DNA from: Cystobasidium ongulense
Taxonomy: Eukaryota > Basidiomycota > Cystobasidiomycetes > Cystobasidiales > Cystobasidiaceae
DNA: 64,000 nucleotides
NCBI GenBank assembly: GCA_022835595.1
Contig: BQUP01000013.1
Coordinates: 186,001 to 250,000 of the forward strand
Direction: 5' to 3'
Part shown: positions 23,507-32,993 of the stretch, in pieces
Layout of the letters: each line of letters opens with the position of its first letter
How positions within the stretch are numbered: position 1 is the stretch's first letter
Notes under the pieces: model-generated
Databases searched by the model: none
Seen by the model: the letters and a program-made list of their open reading frames with translations, nothing else
What the model was told of the DNA's origin: nothing
Made by a program: the position numbers and the translations under genes

Positions 23507-26150
23507 ATGGCGGACCATCCAACGTGCTGCATCTGCGACGTGCGGCTCAACACGACAGAACTGCGAGTCAACAAGGCCCAGCCTGTTCGAGTACATCTCA
23601 TCCCAGAGTCTATGCATGACACGCTCATCGATGAGGGTGTGTACACCAAGAGCGAGTGCACAGCGTACCACATCGTCGCTTGCTATATCTGCAGCGAGGC
23701 CGTCAAGCGATACTTTACAGACGAAGAGCGAGCTCGATTTCTACCAACTTCAGCTGATCTCAAGCAAACTCTGGACGCACTTGGCTGGATCAGGTGAATA
23801 GACAGAGCTGGAGTTGCGCGTGTTATGGTAGAGTCACTCGGTCTAATGCTGCTACTGCTTCTAGAATCCGCAAAAAAGGTATCAACGGCAATAAGGCATT
23901 TAACGTAAGTCGGTCGTTCACCTGATCCAGTGGCATTACGACGGATAGTGACGAGAAATTCTTCCCAAATTCACCACAGCTGAAGAAATTAGCTGCTTTC
24001 GACTTCAAGACAGAACAGGTGTAAGCTGCTTCCCTGTGATTGATGCACATGCCAACAAGCTGATTATAGTCGGCCGCCAGGATTGCCTACAAGCGAGATC
24101 ACTTCAGCACACTGTAGGTTTCCATTGTCTGAATGAGCAATATGGGGTGTATACACAAGCTCGTACCCATCAAACTGACCTTCTCTACTACACTCTCGCA
24201 GTCCCCTTGCTGTTTCCCAGGCTTCGGTCGATACTACCACGCTGTTCGATGACGATGTTGTCCCGAATTCACCCACTGGCTGCGGATCCTTCGCTTTCGC
24301 AAATGATAGCACTTTAGATGAATTGGATGAGCGAGTTCCTTCGCCCTTCGAAGCCACTGCTGCAACGTGCATCCCGCACGAGGTTGACGGCGAGAATGTA
24401 ACAATGGAAGTCAATTACGGTATGAGCACAGAAATCGAGCTTGAACAGCTACAAATTGCTGCCGAAATCAACGCAATTGAACAAGAGTTAAGAGGCATAG
24501 ATACACTCATCGAGGCAAGTCAGGTCACTACCCTTCGAGACGATGCAGAACAAGTTCTCTTTGATGGCGAATACATCTTTCCAGTTGAGCTCTATCAAGC
24601 TTCGATTACACCACCAGAAGTAGACGAAATCCATGTTCCCATCGCCTGCGATACTTTCAGCAGCCTTCAGCTAGAACACATAAGTCTACCCATCAATCCA
24701 GGTCAGACGGTTTGGGGCGAAGAATTACACGAGGAAGCGTCTCCATCTATCCCAACCAGACAAAACACTGGAGTAGACAGCAACCCTAATGAAGATTCTG
24801 CAGCTATTAAGGATAAAGGCGCTGCTGCAACGGCAGACAATCTACAAGATGTGCCCGCAGCTATCTACATTAAACAAACACCCAACATAATCAGTCCACT
24901 TCTGTTGAATCCTTTGACAAGCAGTCACGAACAGCAGTCAAGAGAAGAAGTACTACTGCCTATTGACCCTACTCAGTCTGCTAGAGAAGATCCTGTTGAA
25001 TCCAATCAGCTTATGAAGAAGGAAGAAATGGAAGCAGACATGGACAACACATCAATTGTGTTCAATCCCGTTCGCCATGTAGCAGATGTCTTAACAAATG
25101 AGCTAGAAGAGGCTTCTTCGGCCATAGAGGTCGATGAGCTGGCCAATGTCGACGAGGAGCCGGAACAGGTACCTAGCATTACCGAAGGTTGTGGAGCACG
25201 CAGTCGCGTTCGAGAACCAGATCACATATGTCCCACTGAATTCAATCAGCCGTGCAGCAATCAAGCTATACCAGGAGAAATTTCGGCAACGAGGGAAGCA
25301 GAACTCGCACCTCCCATCCAAGTCAATCAGCCAAACAGCCATCAACATGAATTGACAACAGCTTCAGTTCTGAAAGAAGCAGATCATTCAGCCTTTGATA
25401 CAAAAGAGATGCAAACGAGTCATGAAGCAATAAACCAAAAAGAGGTGGATGAGCTGGTGCAAAGAGTGCTTCGCCGCACCACCCGCCTCGCAACGAAGAA
25501 CGGTCGGCCTTTAGCAGCTTCCAGATTCACCAACACCCTTTATAGTCCGTTTGACAGCAAGAAGCGGAAGAGGGGAGAAAGACTGGCTGCGGTCATAAAG
25601 AATAAGAGAAGAAGACCTGGCACGCCACATCCTGGTGGGCTGGATGTGGATGTGTATGTGGATGTGGATGTGGATGTGGATGTGGATGTGGATGTGGATG
25701 TGGATGTGGATGTGGATGTGGATGTGGATGTGGATGTGGATGTGGATGTGGACTTGGAGTCTAGCGAATTTGACGAGAGCTTGTGAGTTCGTCTGGACAA
25801 TCAAACCGTATACCTAAGGTGATGTTGTTCGACTCAGCTGATTTGTTTCTTACATCTTTTCTTTTTGTTCTGACAGGTATATTCGTAACAGATGTATACA
25901 ATGCAGGGATATAGAGCCACACGAGGTTGCGGGTTTCCCCCGTCTCGACATCGAACTCGAACTCGAACTTGAACTTGAGCTTCCTGATTCTCCCAGCCGC
26001 AGCACTCAGTGGGCCTTGTCCATGCCAAGCAGTCCCATCATTACCGATAGACTCTCCTCGCCCTCGCCCGCGCCAGTAGGTCAGTTTTCCAGAGAGCTTA
26101 TCTCATACGAGGTGACCAACAGGCTATTAGGAAAGGATCAGTGTGAGTAG
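23507..26150 (+). CDS. Unrecognised CxxC...CYIC protein, paralogue B
   Basis: Exons 23507..23793, 23865..23904, 23980..24020, 24081..24113, 24202..25782 and 25877..26150 give 751 aa. The N-terminal module matches A and C: CCIC (Cys 7 and 10), LIPESMH, ACYIC (Cys 59 and 62), FTDEERARF, LKQTLDALGWIR, LKKLAAFDF and IAYKRDHF. The tail is unrelated to A: a roughly 500-residue acidic, Glu/Ile-rich region, a basic segment (KKRKRGERLAAVIKNKRRR), then a (Asp-Val)n repeat encoded by a GATGTG array. The last exon adds a second CxxC (RNRCIQCRD), a (Glu-Leu)n run and a Ser/Pro-rich end. Start choice follows the M-[SA]-D...C pattern shared with C. An upstream in-frame ATG at 23393 would add 38 residues. 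Function unknown; nuclear location is inferred from the basic segment. Confidence 0.72.
25643..25753 (+). repeat. GATGTG hexanucleotide array coding (Asp-Val)n
   Basis: About 18 hexanucleotide units, one diverged to TATGTG, in frame inside exon 5 of paralogue B. The array is open in several frames on both strands (Met-Trp, His-Ile, Ser-Thr readings), which produces spurious antisense frames. Confidence 0.95.
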
Positions 26151-26676
26151 ATGTAGGCCATCAGCTTGCTCGGCCGACAAGGATACTATACTTTAGTTTG
26201 GAGACAATAAAGTTAGCTGCATTTGTGCGCCAAAACAGGACCGTATTTCAAAAGTAAACTCGGTATTTAGATTTTCAACACGTAGTTTGAGTATTGTTCT
26301 TGATTCTTGAGTATCCACAGTAATCATCTTATTATTCTTAAGCTTGTCGAGAGTCTTGAGTCTGACTCTATTCCGAGCTTTGTGTGAATGCGCTCGACTT
26401 TTCCTCCCGCCAACACAGGCGAGACGCTTTACACGGGCGAGAAAGTCTACAGCACTCTTATGACACTGGTAGCATGAAGTCCAAGGCAGCACTCCTGCGG
26501 TATCATCTATACGAGCAAGCTTCCTGTCACCTTGTCCGTCTGATTGCGGACCAGCTCCGGTCTGGTCGAAGACCATTGAAAGTTGTCCAACGGGGACTGC
26601 TGTTGCGCGCTTGTCGACTGACTGCGTGTGTCGTATCTCACTGACGCCTGCTCTCGCTCGAGTTGCGACAGCGCTC
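26151..26676. promoter_or_regulatory. Spacer between paralogues B and C
   Basis: 526 nt containing the 3' flank of B (AATAAA at 26206) and the upstream region of C. A long antisense frame (26193-26831) covers it but has no family support. Confidence 0.45.
26206..26211 (+). terminator. Possible polyadenylation signal after paralogue B
   Basis: A consensus AATAAA lies 56 nt downstream of the B stop codon, at a typical distance. Fungal polyadenylation often does not need it, so support is weak. Confidence 0.35.
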
Positions 26677-27833
26677 ATGAGCGACTGCCCATCGTGCTGG
26701 ATCTGCTCGGTCAGGCTCAAGACGCAGCATCCAAGCTGCGCAACCACTCGAAGATCAGGCAGGCTGCATGTCAGACTCGACCTCATCCCCCAAGCACTGC
26801 ACGGCGCTCTCGTCCAAGCAGGTCTATACACACCACAAGAGTGCAGAAACGCCCATGTCCCTGCTTGCTACATCTGCAACGAGGCTGTATCAGGCTACTT
26901 TACCGACGCTGAGCGAGCTCGCTACTTGACAAACCCACGCATCCTTAAACAAGCAATGGACAAGATTGGATGGATCAAGTAGGAGTCGCTCGAAATAAAC
27001 ATACGCGCAGGTCCTCTCTGATATCGTTGTACTGGTATGATGACAGACTCCGTCAAGCAAGGAAAGGTCCACATTCTTTCGGTGTAAGCAAGACCAAAAG
27101 TCTGTTGATTTGCACATGTTAGCAGCCTGCTGACCTGATGTTTGTTTTCCAATCCTCCAGCTGACCAAGCTGGCGACATTTGATTGGAATACCGAAGAAG
27201 CGTGAGTGACGCCGTCTTTACAGTAAAATATACCTCATTAGACTTCAGATATTGACTGCGGCCTACCTTGAACCCCTCTCGTCCTACAGTGTCGCATACA
27301 AACGCATCTACATGTCTTCAGAGTACGTATATACTTCTACTATGGCAGACACGAAGGCGAATAATCCTGAACCTGCACCTTCTTGTTACAGTCTTGAGGG
27401 CGAACTCCTAAACGAGACCAACGAAGGCGAGAACACTATGCTATCAGAGAGCGCGACACAGATTTCAGGCAGTTGCATCACACGCGGCGACCTTCTCGCA
27501 GTCGTAGATGCCATCTTCGCGCGTCAATCTAGAAATGGCGAGAACGGTGATTTAGATGCGAGGCTTGCTAGCATCGACACCACATTGGCGAACCTAGAGC
27601 AAGGACAAGCTGAATGTAGGGATGATAGCAAGAAGACCAAGGGAGTCGTAAAGCAAATCAAGAACCGAACTACTGCATATCACGATGAAGCTAAACAGGC
27701 AAGACTGGAAGATGCTCGTCTTCGATCTGAACACGAGGAAAGGCTTGCGAAACTCGAAAGACAGATTGCTCGGGTCAGACCACCTAGTCCTGAGAGTCCT
27801 ACAATACATGTCAACAGCGAGGAGATTTCCTAG
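26677..27833 (+). CDS. Unrecognised CxxC...CYIC protein, paralogue C
   Basis: Exons 26677..26978, 27047..27083, 27161..27201, 27290..27322 and 27392..27833 give 284 aa, the smallest member. The shared module has CWIC (Cys 7 and 10), LIPQALH, ACYIC (Cys 64 and 67), FTDAERARY, LKQAMDKIGWIK, LTKLATFDW and VAYKRIY. It is closest to B: exons 3 and 4 have identical lengths (41 and 33 nt). The tail (exon 5) is a single charged helical region predicted by eye to form coiled coil (residues about 170-265), followed by a short Pro/Ser end. The start ATG gives MSDCPSCWIC, paralleling MADHPTCCIC of B. This member shows the minimal architecture, module plus coiled coil. Oligomerisation through the coil is inference. 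Confidence 0.75.
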
Positions 27834-28147
27834 ATAGATAGCACTGCGAGTTGCAAGTGAGAGAGGCGAAAGAAGCGACGGCTACACAAATAATTTCTAA
27901 TTGCCAAAGTGGCAATGGCTGTTGCGGTCAATGCATACAGGTCTTTAGGGAAGTGAGCGAGTGAGAACAGCAGTCCGAGATCACATGTCTCTCTTTGGCC
28001 CCGTTTTCAGCACATTCTGAGCAGATTGGCGGGGCATCGCAAGCTCAGTCGCTTTAAATTATACAACAACGACAGTACTGCACAACGTTGCTTTCTTGAA
28101 GGACAATTTCCATCGTATACCTTTGCTACCCGAACGACCCTCATGCC
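27834..28147. other. Convergent 3' flanks of paralogue C and POLK
   Basis: 314 nt between two convergent stop codons; nothing recognised. Confidence 0.6.
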
Positions 28148-30736
28148 CTACGATTTACTGCTTTTGCTCGTTTTTGACTGTTTGTTTTGCCTGATCTGAG
28201 TGTATGCACCGTGATCTTCCTTCTTGATCTTGCGCGAGACATCCTTGCTTCTGCTTACCCGAGTAGATGATTTACTAGTAGTAGCTTGAGCGTACATTGG
28301 TAATGTAACGAATCCTCCGTCTACGAGACATTCTATATCGTCTTGCGATGAGGCGAGGGACAGATCGATGGGTTCTCGCTCTGTGTGAAGCATAGTCCGT
28401 TGTCAACATGATCTCTGCTAATAGCCAGCACGAAACTCACTCACTCATAGGTGGACTAGGGTGGTGATCTGATTCACCCGAACATGCTGCGATGTGGCTT
28501 TCGTATTCTTGATTGTCAAAGGCAATGGTCTTGTGACAGCGAGGACAGGGAGCGGCTGACAGCGATATATCATCGTAGCCATCGTCATCATCATCGTCAT
28601 CTGAAAGGCTCGTGAGGTCAATGGGCGTGGATGCATTCGATTTACGAGCAGATGTTGAGGTGGAGGTAGATGCCTTCTTCGCCCACTATCGAGTTAGTCA
28701 ACAGCGGCAGGTCAGCAGGCTATCACAAACATAGAGCTGGCGATACTTACATCATACAAGGAGCCCTTGCCTTTGCTTTTCTTGACAGCTTCTTCCGAAT
28801 CGTCCCTCAAACCCGAGACTTTCAATCCCATCAAACGTAGCCGCAGGTCTTTCCCTTTGCCTTTGATCGGTCTTCCAGCTTCATGATCTTGTGCTCGAGT
28901 CAAGACCTCGTTGTCCAGCATTTGTTTACCATACTTGTAGAGTTGATCATAGGTATGGAACATGAGTCCATCACCAGGTGTATGCGAGCGCGAAAGTACT
29001 TCGTAGGTCTCGAGCTTGAGTTTCAGTGTGAGCGTTCTTCCCGAATACTGTAAACGTGCCATATCCTCCGCTAGACTAGCTGCTATCTCCTTCAATTTAT
29101 CGTCTAGCTCCTTCGGACGCCATAGAGTGCTGAAGGTAGTTTCATGCCCGACGCCTCTCCTGTCTTCTCGCTTTCCTCGTTCGACAACGTTGCCTGCAAT
29201 ACCGAGGTGTGATCGAAACAGTGCAGCGGCACCCGACTCCCCCTTCGCTAGGACAAGCTTGGCTCGGAATTTGTAGATATCGCGGCATTTGATGACTCCC
29301 AGTGCCTCAAGCCATCGTTCTGTGACACGACCAATCTAGAAGTCCGTCATCAGCTATATTCCGAGAGAAAGTCATTCCGGTTTGTAAAGGACTTACACCA
29401 GGGATCTTGCGGACCGACAGATCATCCATGAACGATTTGCATCCTTCTTTAGTTGGTTCAACCTTGCATTTCATCGAAAGACGTGATAATCAGTGACTCG
29501 CCAGTAGTGCTGACGACGAGTCTGCTCACAACGTATTGACCGTCCGGCTTGTTGAAGTCTGCAGCAATCTTTGCTGTCATGGTATTAGGTCCACACCCCG
29601 CAGAGACTGTAAGACCAGTCTCTTGTTTCACCTCTTCGCGCATCTGTTGGATGGCTTGGTCGGCGGTCATGCCTGTTTTCTTCAGATATGGAGTCAGATT
29701 CATGTATGCTTCATCTAAAGATGCTGGAGAGTAGTTTGGATCTGTATCACGTATGCATACTTAGTAAACCTTCTTAATCGTTGCCGTCTAAGCACTTCCT
29801 CACCATATCGCTCCAGAACGGCCATTACTTTACCAGAAGCAGCTATGTATTTTGTGAAGTCCAGCTTGACGAAGATTAGATGCGGACAGAGCTTCTTTGC
29901 AATATAGCCAGGCATAGCCGATCTCTGTTGGCGAACAAAGTCAGCTCTTTCCAGGCCTGCGTTGCACTACAAGCACTCACACAGCCATACTTGCGAGCTT
30001 CGTAGCTAGCTGTTGTGAGAACACCTTCCCCTACCCCGAACGCTTTGCCTATCAAGCTGGGATCGTCGAGCTCTTCGACTGAAGCATAAAAAGCATCACA
30101 ATCCACGACAATTATTGTTTGGCTGACGTCTCGATGTGCTTCGAGATCAGCAATGATTCTGTCAGCCTTCTTCTCCTGCAGACGGAAGAAGTGTGTAAGC
30201 TCCTGCTCCAAATCATACATGGATATAGAGGTTGTATGCTCACCTCGACACTGAGGTCGCCGCCCCTCGCTCGTATGCTCTCTTCGAGCTTCTTCAAAGA
30301 AGCTTCAATTTCTACAGTCAACTTTTCATCTTTGCGTTCTTCATTGTTGAAGTAGTGACCTCCTTTGCTCTGTCAAGAGATTAAATACCATCATTAGCGG
30401 AGGATTTGGAGAGCGATACGAGGTACATACCGACTGATATATTATCTGACGAACTTCATTCGGGCTGGAGAAAGTAAGGTGGTCAGCGAAGCACAACGGC
30501 GGCGGGGAGACTCTGATGCATACTCTCTCTTTAGACCGGCTTTGTTTGTGCTCGGGCCAGCGAGTCGGTGAAGCAAGCTTTCGGCTGGTTCTGTTGACTC
30601 TTCTGCTTTGCGCTTGCCCTTGCCCGCAGCTCTGGGTGGAGATCCAGAAGGGCCGGCGGAGGTCAGACGGGAGGGCTGTCATGAATAAAGGCGCCTAGCC
30701 ATGTCAGCTATACGCTGGTGTGGTCTGCACGAGCAT
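28148..30736 (-). CDS. POLK: DNA polymerase kappa (Y family, DinB)
   Basis: Exons 30731..30736 (tentative), 30524..30675, 30431..30464, 30244..30369, 29981..30175, 29804..29924, 29530..29741, 29397..29462, 28751..29335, 28445..28685 and 28148..28380 give about 656 aa. It performs translesion synthesis. Visible features: the kappa-specific N-clasp ([17 protein letters not shown], then [18 protein letters not shown]), catalytic [13 protein letters not shown] (Asp about 131), SLDEAY (Asp/Glu about 221-222), [17 protein letters not shown] helix-hairpin-helix, little-finger domain, and a UBZ-type zinc finger (CPRC...H...C) for ubiquitinated PCNA. The tail is Lys/Ser-rich. The N-terminus is the weak point: the frame upstream of 30675 has no ATG, and a 6-nt first exon (ATG CTC) with a GTGCAG donor is only the best candidate. 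It lies head-to-head with GID9, 283 nt apart. Confidence 0.9.
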
Positions 30737-31019
30737 GGCAGGTTCGACGAACTCCAGCAGTGGCGTTGGCCTGGTCGCGACGACCTTTCTCGAGCAGAAT
30801 GGAGAGCTCGTCCTTGCCTCCCTCGCGTAGGAAGACCATCTTGCAGCGTGTGTCTATGCCATTGTGGCTGTGTTCGTGTTGACGGATGTGTTAGAGTAAG
30901 GCAGAAGAGCAACAACGCGATTTCGTCTTTACGCCAGCTGGACACACAAGACGACGACACATAGATTGTTGCAAGTCTCTTTCAAGCCGACCTCGACTGC
31001 CACTCGGTATAAGCGAGCC

Positions 31020-32371
31020 ATGGCCAATCCGACACAGTCGCTGAACAGCGACGCCATGCTGCTTCTGGAGCAGTCCCTCCTGCGAGTGCCCGTCGAAAGC
31101 ATGCGCAAGACGTACAGGCTGGCCAGCAAAGGCGCTGATAAAGAGATGTCCGCCGTCGAGGCCAACCTGAAGAAGGCCAAGTCTGCACCAGGGAGCAAGC
31201 GAGAGGACAAGCTGAAAGCCGTCGAGGCCTCTATCAAGCGCCTCGAGTCTCTCAAAGGCAAGGCAAGTGTGGTGCAGTCGTCGATAGCGCCATGCCGGCA
31301 AACGCTGATGCCGGTCTTATCGTTGTCCATCCCAAATACAGCTTCAGGAATGTCAGGCCAGCCAAAAGAGCCTAGTCGCCTCCTCCAAGACACGTATCAC
31401 CCATCTCCAACAGCTGGAAAGCATACCCTCCGCGGACACACGTGCATACTCCACCTGGTCCCATGCCAGACTTCAACGTCATCTCGTAGACTACCTGCTG
31501 CGGAGAGGATACACAGAGTCCGCGCAGACTCTAGCCATTGATGAAAATCTCAATGGCTTGACAGACGTGGACATTGAGCTCTTCAGGGATCTTCAGCGTA
31601 TCGAAGATGCTTTGCGATCAGGCTCAGCCACCGAAGCTCTGCAGTGGTGCAAGGACAATTCATCAACGCTCAAAAAGGGAAAGGTGAGGCAGCGACTTTT
31701 AAATTCAAGCGATAGGTTGCTGATACCGCTCTTCTCAGAGCACACTGGAGTTCGATCTACGTTTCCAGGAATTCATCGAGCTAGCCCGACAGCGACAGCC
31801 GCAACTTGCTATTATACACTGCCGCAAACACCTCGTACCAGCAGCTGCTTCAGCCCGTAATGGTCAACAGCGAATACGTCAAGCAATGGCTCTGTTAGCA
31901 TTTGGACCCGAAACCACCTGTCTGCCCTACAAAGCGCTGTACAATCTCGCGCGCTGGAACACACTCGCTGCTACCTTCCGACGCTCCTATCTAGCTCTTT
32001 TCGCACTTCCACCTCTTCCTCTACTCAATCTCTCCCTCTGGGCTGGACTCTGTGCCATCAAGCTCCCTTCTTGCTTCTCTCCGGACGCCGCAGACCGGAA
32101 CGTAGATTGTCCTACCTGTGACTCATCGCTCTTGGGTAAACTTGCCAAGGCACCCGAAGTGCCAGGAGGTCTCCACGCCAATTCTGCGATCGTCTGCAAA
32201 GTTACAGGCAAGTTGCTAGCAGGTGAAGACACAGCGTACGCTCTGCCAAATGGCATGGTCTACTCCGGAGAGGCTTGCAAGCAGCTGGCAAGCAGAGACG
32301 GCAAGATCAAATGCCCACGAACGCAAGATGTTTACGAGTGGAAGGACCTTAAGAAGGTTTATATTACGTGA
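31020..32371 (+). CDS. GID9: GID/CTLH E3 ubiquitin ligase subunit Gid9 (MAEA/Fyv10)
   Basis: Exons 31020..31262, 31342..31683 and 31739..32371 give 405 aa. Gid9 pairs with Gid2 as the RING-like catalytic core of the GID/CTLH ligase that degrades gluconeogenic enzymes. The order is: N-terminal helical region, LisH (LQRHLVDYLLRRGYTESAQTLA), CTLH (DVDIELFRDLQRIEDALRSG), CRA region, and the divergent C-terminal RING (DCPTCDSSL, ALPNGMVYS, KCPRTQDVY, ending KVYIT), matching human MAEA (396 aa) in length and end. Intron 1 uses a GC donor: AAG|GCAAGT at 31263 with acceptor ACAG at 31341. No GT donor preserves the phase. The start ATG has a short open stretch upstream with no earlier ATG. Confidence 0.93.
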
Positions 32372-32993
32372 TGCATGTGCCTGTACGCCACAATCAACAC
32401 AAAGGCATCGATGACAGCCGCAAATCGCATCAGCTACAGAGTAGGCATCGACACCCTAGGATCCGGCGAGTTAGGAAGAACAGAAGATAGAGGTTGGAAG
32501 CTGGGTAAGCCTCGCACTCACGGATACATGCATCCGTGATTGCTGCACATGTGCTTAAGAAGTGCAAAGCCGCAGGGCGCACTTCTGTTCTAAGCACGAC
32601 AAACCAGGCCAGAAAAAGTTCACCCAGGAAGCTTCTTCCAGCCTTTCTCGAGGCAATGTTGCTACAGCTATACGGGAATAGGAGCTCACTCCACAGGATC
32701 ATCACGATTTAATATATTAAATGGCTTTGAAATCGCTTAAATTATTGATATACCTGTTATCGCTTACTGTCCCCCCTTACAATGCAAAAGGGCGTCATGT
32801 ACAACTATGATGTATCCAAGTAGCATTTCTACTAGGAGTTGCTTCAGTCTATGCATTCTTCTACGTTACACATTTTCCTACTGGCCGCCCCGATCACAGC
32901 CTAACGTCTAGAGATTGTCAAGTGCTTGCCCTTCAGCCGTTCCCACATACACACACTCAAACACCTGCCTGCTGGAGTTTCCTCTCCGCTCAA
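32372..32993. promoter_or_regulatory. Upstream region of MAU2
   Basis: 622 nt between the GID9 stop and the MAU2 start. No coding support on either strand; presumed GID9 3' UTR plus MAU2 promoter. Confidence 0.5.

Noticed and set aside
25511-25804. His-Ile, Ser-Thr and Met-Trp repeat proteins
   Set aside because: These are other-frame readings of the GATGTG array in paralogue B; only the Asp-Val frame is continuous with the flanking exon.
26193-26831. Minus-strand open frame of 212 codons
   Set aside because: It runs antisense into exon 1 of paralogue C and has no recognisable motif or splice partner.
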